Shown here piece by piece: positions 8,182 through 17,298 of a DNA stretch of 64,000 bases. Every line of letters starts with the position of its first letter. Position 1 is the stretch's first letter. Below the pieces are notes generated by a model, which worked only from the letters and a program-made list of their open reading frames with translations, made no database searches and had not been told where the DNA came from. This DNA comes from CAWCGU01 sp963838095 (GTDB taxonomy: Bacteria > Actinomycetota > Thermoleophilia > Solirubrobacterales > 70-9), in assembly GCA_963838095.1 (NCBI GenBank), contig CAWIPO010000008.1, positions 1,054,001 through 1,118,000 of the forward strand, given 5' to 3'. The position numbers and the translations under genes are program-made.

Positions 8182-8976
8182 CGCGGTGACGATTGCCGAG
8201 GCGGGGCCGGCGGCGAACGCGGGGCCGAGGGCCTCTGCCTTTCCCCCCTGAGCCCCGACACCCGGGAGCAGGAAGATCGCTTCGGGCATCAGCTCGCGCA
8301 GACGGGCGATGAACTGCGGCGCGGTTGCGCCGACGACCGCGCCCATCCCGCTCAGACCCGAACTGCCGGCGAGGTGCGGCGCCCGCTCCGCGACCAGCTC
8401 CGCGAGGCGTTCGTGAAGCGGGACGTCGGGTGCCGGCAGGTCGAGCACGTCGGCCGCACCCGGGTTCGACGTGCGAACGAGCACGAAGAGCCCTGCGTTC
8501 GCGGCTGCGGCGGCATCGACGAACACGTCGAGCGCGTCGCCTCCGAGCATCGGGTTGACGGTGAACGCGTCGGCACCCAATCCCGTCACCGGGCCCCATG
8601 GGGTCTCTGTCTTACCGACCAGCGACTGCCCGTAGGCCGCGGCGCTGACCGGCACGTCGCCGCGCTTGCCGTCCGCGATCACCAGCAGGCCGGCGTCGTG
8701 GGCGGCGGCGACCGTCCGCTCGAGTGCCCCCCAACCGTCCGCCCCGAGACGCTCGAAGCAGGCGAGCTGGGGCTTGACGGCGACGCAGTTGTGGCCTGCG
8801 TCGCCGATCAGGCGCCTGCAGTGCTCGGCCACCGCGGCGGCGGCGAGCCGGCGAGCGTCTGCTTGATCGCTGCCCGAGACGGCGATCGTCGCGGGATCGG
8901 GATCGAGTCCGAGGCAGAGCTGGCTGCGACGCTCGTAGACGAGCGCCGCGAGCCGATCTGCGAAGGGCTTGGTCAG
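8098..8976 (-). CDS. pyrF: Orotidine 5'-phosphate decarboxylase, type 2
   Basis: Last step of UMP synthesis. The barrel shows catalytic Lys in IADGKRGDVP, the FTVNPMLGGD strand and the C-terminal LLPGVGAQGGK phosphate-binding loop of the actinobacterial (type 2) subfamily. The first unambiguous start codon in frame is GTG 8832, but conserved N-terminal sequence (FADRLAALVYER, LCLGLDPDPAT) continues 48 codons upstream, so the protein must begin earlier. The frame offers no ATG/GTG/TTG there; CTG 8976, six bases after the HU gene stop, is the best candidate, giving about 292 residues. Probably co-transcribed with the HU gene. Confidence 0.92.
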   Translation of the reverse strand: MTKPFADRLAALVYERRSQLCLGLDPDPATIAVSGSDQADARRLAAAAVAEHCRRLIGDAGHNCVAVKPQLACFERLGADGWGALERTVAAAHDAGLLVIADGKRGDVPVSAAAYGQSLVGKTETPWGPVTGLGADAFTVNPMLGGDALDVFVDAAAAANAGLFVLVRTSNPGAADVLDLPAPDVPLHERLAELVAERAPHLAGSSGLSGMGAVVGATAPQFIARLRELMPEAIFLLPGVGAQGGKAEALGPAFAAGPASAIVTASRSIAGAEDPGAAASELREAVWSVAGG

Positions 8977-8981
8977 GCCGA

Positions 8982-9263
8982 TTAGCCGCCCTTGACGCGG
9001 CTCTTCAGGCCGGCCCCGGCGGAGAACCGGGGCACCCGCCCGCCGGGGATGGTGATCCGCTCGCCGGTGCGCGGGTTGACGCCTTGCCTGGGGCCACGCT
9101 CGGCGACGTGGAACTTGCCGAAGCCGGTGAAGTGGACGTCCTCACTGCGGGCGAGCGCATCGCCGATTCCGTCCAGCACGGCCTCGACCGCGTCGGAGGC
9201 GCCCTTCTTGCTCCCCACCCGCTCGTCGCCGGCGATCATTTCAACGAACTCAGCCTTGGTCAA
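8982..9263 (-). CDS. HU-family histone-like DNA-binding protein
   Basis: 93 residues, the usual HU/IHF length. It begins MTKAEFVEMIA and contains the conserved beta-arm entry TGFGKFHVAERGPR and the RNPxTG-like NPRTGERITIPGGRVPRFSAG. It binds and bends chromosomal DNA. The start is TTG 9263, preceded by AAGGA about eight bases upstream. It lies directly before pyrF; in many actinobacteria a nucleoid protein gene (mIHF) sits near pyrF, and here the neighbour is HU-type by sequence. Confidence 0.93.
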   Translation of the reverse strand: MTKAEFVEMIAGDERVGSKKGASDAVEAVLDGIGDALARSEDVHFTGFGKFHVAERGPRQGVNPRTGERITIPGGRVPRFSAGAGLKSRVKGG

Positions 9264-9323
9264 TTTCTTCGTCCTTTCGCTCTCGGGTCTGCGGCGGCGT
9301 GAATCTAACAGCGGTCGGCGATG

Positions 9324-10073
9324 TCACCCGGGCCGCCTGCACGACAGGCCGACGTAGGTGTCGCGCTGCGCGCCGAGCGGACGGAAGAAGCCCAGCCGTC
9401 TCGCGTCCGCAAACCCGGCCGCAATCGGCAGCGCGCGAAGCGCGGCGAGGTTGCCCAGCCACCAGCTGAAGTTCGTCTCGAGCGGTCGGAAGCGCGACAC
9501 GGGCCGGCGCGGGAACCTGACCGTCAAGGAGACCGAGAACGGCTCGAAGAGGCGCAGTTCACCTCCCGGCTCGAGCGTGTGCAGAATCCGCTCCAGGGCG
9601 CGAACGGGGTCGCGCAGGTGAAGCAGCAGGGCACCGCAGAGCGCGAACTCGACGGTTCCGCCGATCCGATCGGGTTCGAGGTCGTAGACGCTGCACGGCA
9701 CCCTTTGCACTTTCGAGGCCAGCGCCTCGGCCGCCACCCGAAAGCCGTGACCGAGCTCGAATCCCTGCTCGGCTGCATCCCGCTCGAGCCGCTCTCGGCG
9801 AAGCGGCGGGAACTCGACCTGTTCGATGCGCTCGAGGTCGATCGCGACCACCTCGGCGCCCCTGCGCTCCATCTCGAATGCCCAGAAGCCGTCAAAGGTG
9901 GCGACGTCGAGAGCGCGCACCCCGTCGAGTCGCGGCGGAAGAAGCTTTGCCGCCGGCTTCCTGAGGTCTATGGAGCCGGGGGTGACGATCCCCGGCGCGA
10001 GCTCGATCGCGTGGTACCACAGGTCAGGGTTCCGTTCCAGGGCCCGCTGCGCGCGCTCGACGACGGTGCTCAG
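9324..10073 (-). CDS. SAM-dependent methyltransferase, WYH-ELAPG family
   Basis: Second member of the family seen at 3973. It shows WYHAIELAPGIVTPG, SAM motif ALDVATFDGFWAFEMERRG, and LLLHLRDPVRALE. The most likely start is CTG 10073: it overlaps the stop of the preceding glycosyltransferase (CTGA) and has AGGAG six bases upstream; no ATG, GTG or TTG is available close by. This gives 249 residues. Last gene of a GT2-GT4-methyltransferase operon (12128 to 9324), so methylation of a sugar made by those transferases is the natural guess. It lacks the long C-terminal tail of the 3973 copy. Confidence 0.85.
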   Translation of the reverse strand: MSTVVERAQRALERNPDLWYHAIELAPGIVTPGSIDLRKPAAKLLPPRLDGVRALDVATFDGFWAFEMERRGAEVVAIDLERIEQVEFPPLRRERLERDAAEQGFELGHGFRVAAEALASKVQRVPCSVYDLEPDRIGGTVEFALCGALLLHLRDPVRALERILHTLEPGGELRLFEPFSVSLTVRFPRRPVSRFRPLETNFSWWLGNLAALRALPIAAGFADARRLGFFRPLGAQRDTYVGLSCRRPG

Positions 10074-11178
10074 CGCGGACTCCTGCCATCGGCGGCCTGC
10101 TCGTAGAGGGATTCGTAGCGACCGATCAGTCTGCTCCAGTCGTACTCGGCGGCTCGTTCCCTGCAGAGCGCGGACGTCCCTTCGCTGCCGGAGAGCTCGA
10201 GCGCCTCGCGCATCGCCTCCGCGAGCGCGAGCTCGTCGTCGGGCTCGAACAGCCGACCGATGCGCTCGTCGTCGACGATCTCGGGACAGCCACCGGACCG
10301 GGCGGCGACGACCGGCGTCCCGGCAGCGAGCGACTCGACCAGCACGAGCCCGAACGCCTCGTCGGGGGCGGGAAGAACGCTGGCCCAGGCGGATGCGTAC
10401 ACACGCGCCAGTTGCTTGGTGCTGTCCGTCTCGATCCACTCGACCCCGTCGCCGCCCATGGGCTCATCTCCGCTCATCGCCGCGTCGCGGGATCGCACCA
10501 GAACCAGCCGGGCTTCGGGCATATCGGCTCGCAGGCGGGCGAACGCGCTCAGCAGGAGGCCTGCCCGCTTGCGCGGGTCGCCGAGGCTCGACGCGCACAG
10601 GAGCGTCGGCTCCGGAGCCCGCTCGCTCTTCGACGGCGAAGCTCTGCGAGGGCGACGCCAGGCGGGAGCACGACTGGATCGTGCAGCAGGTGGCGCCGTA
10701 AGCAGCCCGCCGCCGCGTCGCTGAGAACCGCGACCCTGGCGGCGTGCCGGATCGCCGTCGTCAGCATCTCGAGCCGGTACCGGCGCACCACCAGGTAAAG
10801 CCTGGTCGGGATGCCGTTGAACGAGAACACGTACGGAGGTCCCCCCACGCGTGCCGCCTGCGCCGCGGCCCACGCGTCAACGGGAAATAGCGCGTGGGCA
10901 ACGTCGAAGTCACCTCGAAGCAGCCCCGCGAAGGCGTTCGGGGCGTTCTGCAGGTAGTACTCGAACGCGCGGGTGAGGGGCAGCCCGTCCGGCAGCCGCC
11001 GGCGCCTGATCACCCGGACACCGCCTTCGATCGAAGTCGACGACGGAGCGCGATGGCTGGTGAGGATGGTGACCTCGTGCCCACGCTCGACGAGGGATGA
11101 CGCGAGGTCGTGAGCCATCCGTTCCGAGCCGCGCCGGACCTCAGGCCAGTAGGTGGGATTGAGCAGCGCGATCCGCAT
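10070..11178 (-). CDS. GT4-family glycosyltransferase (one apparent frameshift)
   Basis: A GT-B fold transferase split over two frames. The N-terminal half (MRIALLNPTYWPEVRRGSE, nucleotide-sugar GT4 start) runs from ATG 11178 to about 10640. The C-terminal half, with CASSLGDPRKRAGLLL and the donor-binding motif PDEAFGLVLVESLAAGTPVV, continues in another frame to 10070. One missing base near 10640 restores a continuous protein. Neither half shows other damage, so a sequence error is more likely than a pseudogene. The start overlaps the GT2 gene stop (TGATG) and the stop overlaps the methyltransferase start (CTGA). Confidence 0.85.
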
Positions 11179-12128
11179 CAGGCCATGGGAACGCGGTGGC
11201 GGATCGCGTGGCGGATCGTGGCCAGCGTCTGTGCCACATCGAGCGCGGCCCGCGCCGGGAGGTGAATCGCGTGTCTCGCCGCGGCGCGGAGCCCGCCAAC
11301 CGATGCCGCGTCGGTGTTCATCACCAGGTAGGGGAGCGCGGTCGCGACGGCGACGCGCGGTCGCCGGCGCGCGAACAGCAATCCGAGCAGCGCGAGCAGG
11401 ACCGCGAAGTGGGAGCGGTTGCGAAAGAAGCCGAGGAACAGGTGACGGCGCTGCTCGGGATGCCGGGCGATCACCAGCGGCAGCGTCTCCCAGCGCCCCG
11501 CCTCGCGCAGTGTCGAGGGCAGCGGGCTGCACAGAACCGCGTGCCACACCAAGGCATCGGGGACGTACGTGCGACTGGCGCCGGCGGCAAGGGCGCGTCG
11601 GCCGAGATCGGTGTCCTCGCCACCGAACGAGAAACGCTCGTCGAGTCCGCCGAGCCGCTCGAGCAGCTCGCGCGGATAGGCCATGTTGCAGGTCTCGAAC
11701 CACTCGCTCGGTCCCAGCACCTCCTTGCTCCGAGCGAGCCCGAACAGCAGGTGGCGCTCGTCGGGATCGACCTCGGTCCGGCCCTGGACGAACGAGTTGC
11801 TGCCGTCCGCCGCCGCCAGCAGGCGCTCGAGCCACTCCGGGTGCGGACGGCAATCGTCGTCGGTGAAGGCGACCAGCGGCGCGCCCGATTGGCGCCAGCC
11901 AAGGTTTCGCTTCACGGTCGGGCCGCCGGCTCCCTCGATGGTGAGGAAGCGAACGTCGAGACCCTCGGGAGCGCGGGCGAAGGGTCCGGGCGCGTCGGAG
12001 TCCCGGACAACGAGCACCTCCACGCGCGATGCGGCGACGGTCTGCGAGGCGAGCGCCTCGAGCGCGAAGGCGAGTCTGGTCTCACGCCCGCGTGTCGGTA
12101 TCACGACTGCGATCTCGGGCGCTGGCAT
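11178..12128 (-). CDS. GT2-family glycosyltransferase
   Basis: 316 residues. GT-A fold with IAVVIPTRGRETRL at the N-terminus and the metal-binding motif FTDDDCRPHPEW (an extended DxD) near residue 90. GGLDERFSFGGEDTDLGRR matches the acceptor/catalytic ED motif. Amphipathic helices near the C-terminus suggest membrane association. First gene of a GT2-GT4-methyltransferase operon. A TACGCT box ten bases before the ATG (12139-12144) and the opposing TAGCCT box for the methyltransferase at 12168 share the 39-base divergent gap. Confidence 0.92.
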   Translation of the reverse strand: MPAPEIAVVIPTRGRETRLAFALEALASQTVAASRVEVLVVRDSDAPGPFARAPEGLDVRFLTIEGAGGPTVKRNLGWRQSGAPLVAFTDDDCRPHPEWLERLLAAADGSNSFVQGRTEVDPDERHLLFGLARSKEVLGPSEWFETCNMAYPRELLERLGGLDERFSFGGEDTDLGRRALAAGASRTYVPDALVWHAVLCSPLPSTLREAGRWETLPLVIARHPEQRRHLFLGFFRNRSHFAVLLALLGLLFARRRPRVAVATALPYLVMNTDAASVGGLRAAARHAIHLPARAALDVAQTLATIRHAIRHRVPMA

Positions 12129-12138
12129 GAAGGGCGCG

Positions 12139-12144
12139 AGCGTA
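12139..12144 (-). promoter_or_regulatory. Probable -10 box (TACGCT), near-leaderless
   Basis: Minus-strand TACGCT ends ten bases before the ATG of the GT2 gene at 12128. It fits TAnnnT. No clear -35 is seen. Confidence 0.4.
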
Positions 12145-12154
12145 GCGGCTCAAC

Positions 12155-12160
12155 TAGCCT
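12155..12160 (+). promoter_or_regulatory. Probable -10 box (TAGCCT), leaderless
   Basis: TAGCCT ends seven bases before GTG 12168, so transcription should begin at or next to the start codon. No ribosome site lies in the gap. Confidence 0.5.
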
Positions 12161-12167
12161 CAACTCG

Positions 12168-12959
12168 GTGGCGCTTCAGGAACCGCAGGTCCCCGCGGCC
12201 GAGTACGACCGTCGCTACTTCCTCGAGACCTGTATGGGCGCCGAGGAATGGCGCCAGTCCGGCGGGGAGCGGGTGGCCGGGATCTATCCGGGGATGCTGG
12301 TCCGGGCCGGCTTTGAATCCGGCATGCGCCTGCTGGATGTCGGCGCCGGCCGTGGTGAGCTGGTGCGCGTGGCCGCCGAGTCGGGCGCCGCGGAGGCGGT
12401 TGGGATCGACTATTCGGCCGATGCGGTGGCAATGGCCGCGCAGACCCTGCGCGCCTCGGGCGCCGGCGATCGCGCGCGGGTGCTCCCCGGCGACGCCCGG
12501 CGGCTCGATTTCGAAGCCGGCCATTTCGACCTCGTGACGATGCTCGACGTCGTCGAGCACCTGGCGCCCGGCGAGCTGAGCCAGGCCCTCTCCGAGGCGC
12601 ATCGAGTTCTGCGTCCCGGCGGCAGGGTGTTCGTGCACACCGTCCCGAACAGGCTCGTGTACGACGTCACCTACCGGCTGCAGCGACTGAGCCGGCCGGG
12701 CCGCCGCCACAGCTGGCCGATCGAGCCGCGCAACGACCACGAGCTCCGCATGCACGTGAACGAGCAGCGACTGGGCGCCTTGCGCCGCGCTCTGCGCGAC
12801 GCCGGATTCGCCCGAGTTCGGGCCGAGTTCGGCGTCTGGGTTTACACGAGGTTCGTCCCGGAGGAGCGGGCACGAACCCTCTACCAGAGGTTGGCGCGGC
12901 TGCCGTGGCTGCGCCGGTTCGGCGTCATCGAGCTCTATGCGGAGGGCGCGAAATCGTGA
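12168..12959 (+). CDS. Class I SAM-dependent methyltransferase
   Basis: 263 residues. Motif I is LLDVGAGRGELVRVAAESG, the acidic strand-2 end is EAVGIDYSADAV, and LVTMLDVVEHLAPG is the type 11 post-motif region; AHRVLRPGGRVFVHTVPN follows. The C-terminal part (NDHELRMHVNEQRLGALRRAL) is like methyltransferases of polysaccharide clusters. Start is GTG 12168, seven bases after a TAGCCT box; the frame is open far upstream only because it is antisense to the GT2 gene. The stop overlaps the next GT2 start (GTGA), beginning a methyltransferase-GT2-methyltransferase operon. Confidence 0.9.
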   Translation: MALQEPQVPAAEYDRRYFLETCMGAEEWRQSGGERVAGIYPGMLVRAGFESGMRLLDVGAGRGELVRVAAESGAAEAVGIDYSADAVAMAAQTLRASGAGDRARVLPGDARRLDFEAGHFDLVTMLDVVEHLAPGELSQALSEAHRVLRPGGRVFVHTVPNRLVYDVTYRLQRLSRPGRRHSWPIEPRNDHELRMHVNEQRLGALRRALRDAGFARVRAEFGVWVYTRFVPEERARTLYQRLARLPWLRRFGVIELYAEGAKS

Positions 12960-13926
12960 GCGCGCCCGTCCCCGAGGTGAGCGTGGTCGTGTCCACCCGC
13001 GACCGCGCCGACCGCCTTGCGGCGCTGCTGCGCTCGCTTCGCGAGCAGACGCTCGGAGCTCTCTCGCTTCGAGGTCGTGGTCGTGGACAACGGATCGGTG
13101 GACTCGACGCGAGAGCTGCTCGAGCGCGAGGCGGCCTCGTCCCCGTACGCGCTGGTGGCGCTCGCCCGCGAACGCGGTGAGGGCCCCGCCGCAGGCGCGA
13201 AATCAGGGCTGGCAGGCGGCTCGCGCACCGCTGATCGCCTTCACCGACGACGACTGCGAGCCGACCCCGGAATGGCTCCGGCAGGGCGTCATCGCCCTCG
13301 CCCGAGCCGACCTCGTCCAGGGCTCGGTGCGACCCGAGCCCGACGTGATCCCCGGGCCGTTCGATCGCACTCTCTGGATCGACCACGAGACCGGGTTCTA
13401 CGAGACTGCGAACCTATTCGTTCGCCGCGAGGTCCTGGAGCGGGTCGGAGGCTTCGAGCCGCTGATTCGATCCGAGGTCGAGCGGGTGATCGGCGAGGAC
13501 GTCTGGCTCGGGTGGCGAGCGCGGCGAGCGGGGGCCAGCACGGCCTTCTGCGACCCCGCGCGGGTGCACCACGCCATCATCGGCCGCCAGGCGGTGGAGC
13601 TGATCGGAGAGCGCAGGAGGCTCCGCCACTTTCCGGAGATTGCCCGCCGGGTGCCTGAGGTTCGCGAGCGCTTCCTCGCCCGCGTCTTTCTCAGCAACCG
13701 GACCGCGCAGTTCGACCTCGCGCTGGCGGGGGCGCTCGTGGCCATGCGCCGGCGCTCGCTTTGGCCTCTGCTGGCGGCGCTGCCGTACGTGGGGACAATC
13801 GCCCGCCGGGCAGCGCCGATGGGGACAGCGGCACCGACCGTGGCGGTGACGGAGGCGGCAGCCGACATTGTGGGGCTCGCCTCGTTGGTTCAGGGAAGCG
13901 TCCGCCAGCGGACCTTGGTGCTGTGA
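12956..13926 (+). CDS. GT2-family glycosyltransferase (two apparent frameshifts)
   Basis: A GT2 transferase read over three frames: PEVSVVVSTRDRADRLAALL from GTG 12956, then SRFEVVVVDNGSVDSTREL after a break near 13055, then ARNQGWQAARAPLIAFTDDD, which holds the DDD metal site, after a second break near 13195. The remainder (GGFEPLIRSEVERVIGED) is intact to 13926. Joined across the breaks it aligns throughout with the protein at 23459-24424, supporting sequence errors rather than decay. Overlaps its upstream and downstream methyltransferase neighbours by GTGA at both ends. Confidence 0.83.
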
Positions 13927-14585
13927 TCGACGTCGATCCCGCCCGCGAGGAGGCCGAGCTGCGGGAATACCTCGGCCCGGCCTTCGACCTCGGCAAGCTG
14001 CAGCGCTACGACGAAACGCTCGAGCGGGAGTTCGCCGAGATCGGCGACGAGCAGCGCCTCTATCGCAGCTCCGAGGCGTACCTCTACAACCTGACCGCGT
14101 TCGCGATGACGCTGACCAAGGTCCCCTATCTGGAGGACCTGACCGAGGTCGTGCCGCCTCCGGCGCGCCTGCTCGACTACGGCTGCGGGATCGGCTCCGA
14201 TGGGCTCGCGCTGATCGATGCGGGGTACGAGGTCGCATTCGCCGACTTCGCCAACCCGAGCGCCGAGTACCTGCGCTGGCGGCTCGAGCGAAGAGGCGTC
14301 GAAGCGGAGGTCTACGACCTCGACAGCAACCGCATCCGGTCAGGGTTCGATGCCGCGTACGCGTTCGACGTGATCGAGCACGTGGACGACCCGGTGGCGT
14401 TTCTGGAGGTAATGGAGAGCAAGGCGCGCGTGGTTGTCGTCAACCTCTTGGAGCCGGTGCCCGGAGAAACGGCTTTGCATCGAGAGCTTCCGGTTCAGGA
14501 GTTGGTGGCGAGAGCGCGGGCGAAGAAGCTAGTGCGATACCGCGTCTATCACGAGAGGTCGCACCTGCTTCTTTACGAGCATTGA
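13923..14585 (+). CDS. Class I SAM-dependent methyltransferase
   Basis: 220 residues from GTG 13923, which overlaps the GT2 stop. Motif I is LLDYGCGIGSDGLALIDAG, followed by AFADFANPSAEYL and YAFDVIEHVDDPVAFLE. The N-terminal helix-rich lead (REYLGPAFDLGKLQRYDETLE) probably forms a substrate cap. Last gene of the methyltransferase-GT2-methyltransferase operon. Substrate is unknown; glycan methylation is inferred from context. Confidence 0.87.
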   Translation: MIDVDPAREEAELREYLGPAFDLGKLQRYDETLEREFAEIGDEQRLYRSSEAYLYNLTAFAMTLTKVPYLEDLTEVVPPPARLLDYGCGIGSDGLALIDAGYEVAFADFANPSAEYLRWRLERRGVEAEVYDLDSNRIRSGFDAAYAFDVIEHVDDPVAFLEVMESKARVVVVNLLEPVPGETALHRELPVQELVARARAKKLVRYRVYHERSHLLLYEH

Positions 14586-14634
14586 GGAAGGGTGTGCCCG
14601 CAGGGTCGCGCCAGGGATGCGCCGCGGGGCGCTC

Positions 14635-15603
14635 TTACGCGGCCTTGGCGATCAGCTCCGCCACCATCGCGACGACCACCTCCGGCTCGTCTCCGAGCTG
14701 CAACCAGGTGGTGCGCGGGCAGCGGATGCCCATCAGGGTCAGCTGCTGGTCTCGGCGCCGGTCGCGCTCGAAGGCGAACGGGGTCATGTGGGTCTGCTTG
14801 CCGTCGGTCTCGAGGATCAGGCGCTGCTCTGGCCAGTGGAAGTCGGGTTTGATCGTGATCCCGTTCGGGAGCTTCAGGGGCTTGTTGACGAGGGGCTCGG
14901 GGAGGCCCGCCTCGGTGAGCATGCGGATGAAGCGGCGTTCTAGCTTTGACTTCGTTTCACTCGTCAGCGGGTTGTAGGCACGAACGGCAGCGCTGAGAGA
15001 AGGGGCTCCCTTGCGGCCTTGGGAGCGGCTCAGGACGTCGCGGATTGCCGTGAGGTCGAGGACTCGCAGGATTGCCGCCTGTTCGACGGCTTCGTTGAGT
15101 TCGCTTTGGCTCGCCTGCTCGGCGAAGTCGAGCAGGGTTCGGGCGACGGTGGTGACGGGGATCCCGTCTTTGATCGTCACGTCGCGTTGCAGAAGCGTCG
15201 TGGTGCAGTGGACGCGGATGCCGTTGCGCGACTTGGCCCCGAGCCTGGGAACAGTTACGTCGATCGGATGCGGGCGCCGAGGGAGGAGCTTGTGGTGCTC
15301 GACTCCCGAGCGATACGAGAGCGCGGCGTGGCCGTAGGCTCGAACGGCGGCCAGCCGCCGGCCTTCTTGGGTGAGCTCCGGATGGCCGACCGCGTAGACA
15401 CCTCGGTAGATGCGGTGTAGGCGCCCGGCGGCGACGCGGCTTCGGACCGCGCGGTCGCTCAGCCCAAGGCGACGCAGCTGCTCGAGCCAGATGACGCCGT
15501 GCTGGCGGGCGGAGATCCGGGCGATCGCCAGGTCGATCGAATCGACGGGGGGTCCCTGTAGTTCCGCTCCGTATATCGCCGCAACTTCTGGGACCCCTGG
15601 CAT
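14635..15603 (-). CDS. AbiEi-type antitoxin domain plus DUF559 nuclease-like protein
   Basis: 322 residues. The N-terminal winged-helix AbiEi_4-like region (HGVIWLEQLRRLGLSDRAVRSRV, then RIYRGVYAVGHP) is followed by a linker with GIPVTTVARTLLDFAE. The C-terminal DUF559 domain, of the Vsr/PD-(D/E)XK-like fold, shows IKPDFHWPEQRLILETDGKQTH and RRRDQQLTLMGI. No AbiEii toxin gene is adjacent, so a classical type IV toxin-antitoxin role is not supported; the fused nuclease-like domain may be the effector. A second member lies at 36547-37536. Function unproven; single-copy-like insertions of this family between unrelated genes suggest mobility. Confidence 0.85.
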   Translation of the reverse strand: MPGVPEVAAIYGAELQGPPVDSIDLAIARISARQHGVIWLEQLRRLGLSDRAVRSRVAAGRLHRIYRGVYAVGHPELTQEGRRLAAVRAYGHAALSYRSGVEHHKLLPRRPHPIDVTVPRLGAKSRNGIRVHCTTTLLQRDVTIKDGIPVTTVARTLLDFAEQASQSELNEAVEQAAILRVLDLTAIRDVLSRSQGRKGAPSLSAAVRAYNPLTSETKSKLERRFIRMLTEAGLPEPLVNKPLKLPNGITIKPDFHWPEQRLILETDGKQTHMTPFAFERDRRRDQQLTLMGIRCPRTTWLQLGDEPEVVVAMVAELIAKAA

Positions 15604-15694
15604 GAGCCCACCTTGGCGGCCGAGATGTGCTCTGTGGGTGCTCTGTCGCGCCGAAACCCGCGCCGGTTGGCGCCAAATCGCGCGCGTCGGCCTG

Positions 15695-15717
15695 CCCTCC
15701 CTCGGTGCTTGCCGTTT
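15695..15717 (+). repeat. Short repeat CCCTCCCTCGGTGCT, copy 1
   Basis: CCCTCCCTCGGTGCTTGCCGTT here matches 37477-37497 with one base deleted. In both copies a TGGyGCCAA block lies 10-25 bases upstream. On the plus strand the region reads GWRQIARVGLPSLGA, similar to the tail TWCQRIPSLGA of the protein at 36547, so this may be the remnant 3' end of another AbiEi-DUF559 gene. Confidence 0.5.
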
Positions 15718-15732
15718 GTACAGCCGAGCGCC

Positions 15733-17298
15733 CTAGGTCGCCGGGGCCGGCTGTCTCGTGCCGCCGCGGATGTAGCCCACCATCTCGGCGAGCAGGCGGC
15801 GCTCGAAGAGGATCGTGGCGGCGATCGTGATGGCGACGTAGAGCGCCAGCTCGGCCAGCGCAAGGCCGGCGGTTCGGTCGAGGTCGAGCGCCGCGCGCAG
15901 GCCGAGGATCACGGCCACCGCCGGCACGCTCGGGGCAATTGCGCGGACGAAGTGCCTGATGATCCGGAAGCCGCTGAACAAGCGCCGCAGGTAGAAGACG
16001 CGGACGCACAGCTCAACCACCAGGACCACGGCCATCCCCGCCGCGTAGCCGTCGAGACCGATCTCGTACATCAGCGGCACCGTGACCGCGAAGAAGGTGA
16101 TCAGCGCCAGCACCCCGTTGACCGCCATCGGCTTCGTCTTCCCGCGCGCGGTCATGAACACCGACCAGTTGAAGGCGACCTGCCTGAAGGCGAGGATCAG
16201 GCCGAATGCCTGCAGGAGGCCGGCTACCCCCCTCACCTCCCACTGCGAGCCGAGCACGAACTCGACCAGGTCGGGGCCGAAGAGCGCCAGGCCGACCCCG
16301 AACGGCATCCCCCACATCAACGCCAGCCGGTTCGACTTCACGAATGTCTCGAACAGCACCTCGGTCTGCTCCTTGACCGCCACCACCGCCGGATAGATCG
16401 TCATCCGGATCACCTGGTCCACCCGGTCCACGAACATCGAGAAGCTCGCAGCAAGGGCAAGCGCCCCCACCCCGGCGAGGCCGACGGTGAAGTTGCCGAC
16501 GATCACGGCGGTCTGCACGATCACCAGCGAGCTGGCGCTGGTCACGAACAGCGGCCACGAGAACCCAAAGTACTCGCGCACGGTCTCCCGGTCCCAGCGC
16601 AGGCGGATCGGATACGGGCAGGTGGCGATCGCCGCGATCGCGCCGCAGGCCGACCCCGCCACGGTGCCGATCACGAGGCTCCAGTAGTCCATCCCCGAGG
16701 CCGCGAGCGCGATCGTGACTACAACCGAGACCACCGGGTCGATCGCCTCCAGCGATCGCTGGCGGACGAAGCGCATCTGCCTGTACGCGATCCAGATCGG
16801 GGTGTGGAGCGCGCTGCCCAGCAGCGCCAGCGAGAGGACGTAGCCGGGAATCAGAATCTCGGACTGGTCGTAGACGAGCGCGTAGATCGGCAGCGCCACC
16901 AGCACGACCACGTAGAAGCACAGCGTGTAGGCGAGCTCGATCGTGAACGCCTTCTGGAAGGCGGCGACCTGGTCGCTCTCGGATTGCTGCACGTACTTGT
17001 CCCCGACCCCGATCTGCTTCAGCCACGCGAGCGTGATCAGCGTCGTCAGCAACAGTCCCCAGACACCGAACTCGCTTGCGGTCAGGAACGCCGCGACCGC
17101 GACCCGCTTCAGCAGTCCCAGCGCCGCGAGCCCGACGTGGAAGGCGGAGTTGATCACGACCCCGCGCGCCGTGTGCGCTCGCAGGCTGCGCCCCTCGAGG
17201 TCGAACCGACCCTCGAACGGCTCCGCTGCCTCCAGCGGCTCCTCGAGCGCGTCGCCGGACGGGGGCACGGCGGGTGCCGGGCTGGCGGACTCGCTCAT
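15733..17298 (-). CDS. Polysaccharide flippase (Wzx/MATE-like)
   Basis: 521 residues from ATG 17298 (MSESASPAP). A 60-residue cytoplasmic lead precedes about twelve to fourteen hydrophobic helices with the pattern of oligosaccharide flippases: SEFGVWGLLLTTLITL, VGNFTVGLAGVGALALAASFSMFVDRVDQVIRMTIYPAV. It would move lipid-linked oligosaccharide across the membrane. The start codon overlaps head-to-head with the ATG at 17297 of the divergent sulfotransferase, so at least one of the two starts is probably wrong; a start at 17388 is open but unlikely. Confidence 0.9.
   Translation of the reverse strand: MSESASPAPAVPPSGDALEEPLEAAEPFEGRFDLEGRSLRAHTARGVVINSAFHVGLAALGLLKRVAVAAFLTASEFGVWGLLLTTLITLAWLKQIGVGDKYVQQSESDQVAAFQKAFTIELAYTLCFYVVVLVALPIYALVYDQSEILIPGYVLSLALLGSALHTPIWIAYRQMRFVRQRSLEAIDPVVSVVVTIALAASGMDYWSLVIGTVAGSACGAIAAIATCPYPIRLRWDRETVREYFGFSWPLFVTSASSLVIVQTAVIVGNFTVGLAGVGALALAASFSMFVDRVDQVIRMTIYPAVVAVKEQTEVLFETFVKSNRLALMWGMPFGVGLALFGPDLVEFVLGSQWEVRGVAGLLQAFGLILAFRQVAFNWSVFMTARGKTKPMAVNGVLALITFFAVTVPLMYEIGLDGYAAGMAVVLVVELCVRVFYLRRLFSGFRIIRHFVRAIAPSVPAVAVILGLRAALDLDRTAGLALAELALYVAITIAATILFERRLLAEMVGYIRGGTRQPAPAT

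Noticed and set aside
11196..12167. N-terminal extension of the methyltransferase at 12168
   Set aside because: The frame is open but entirely antisense to the GT2 gene at 11178-12128. The conserved protein starts after 12168, and a -10 box lies just before it.
12956..13926. Programmed frameshifting in the GT2 gene
   Set aside because: No slippery heptamer or downstream stem stands out, two breaks fall within 140 bases, and the paralogue at 23459 is unbroken. Sequence error is simpler.
14622..14640. GCGCC/GGCGC hairpin between convergent genes at 14585 and 14635
   Set aside because: A short stem in very G+C-rich DNA with no T-run on either strand. Such stems arise often by chance here.
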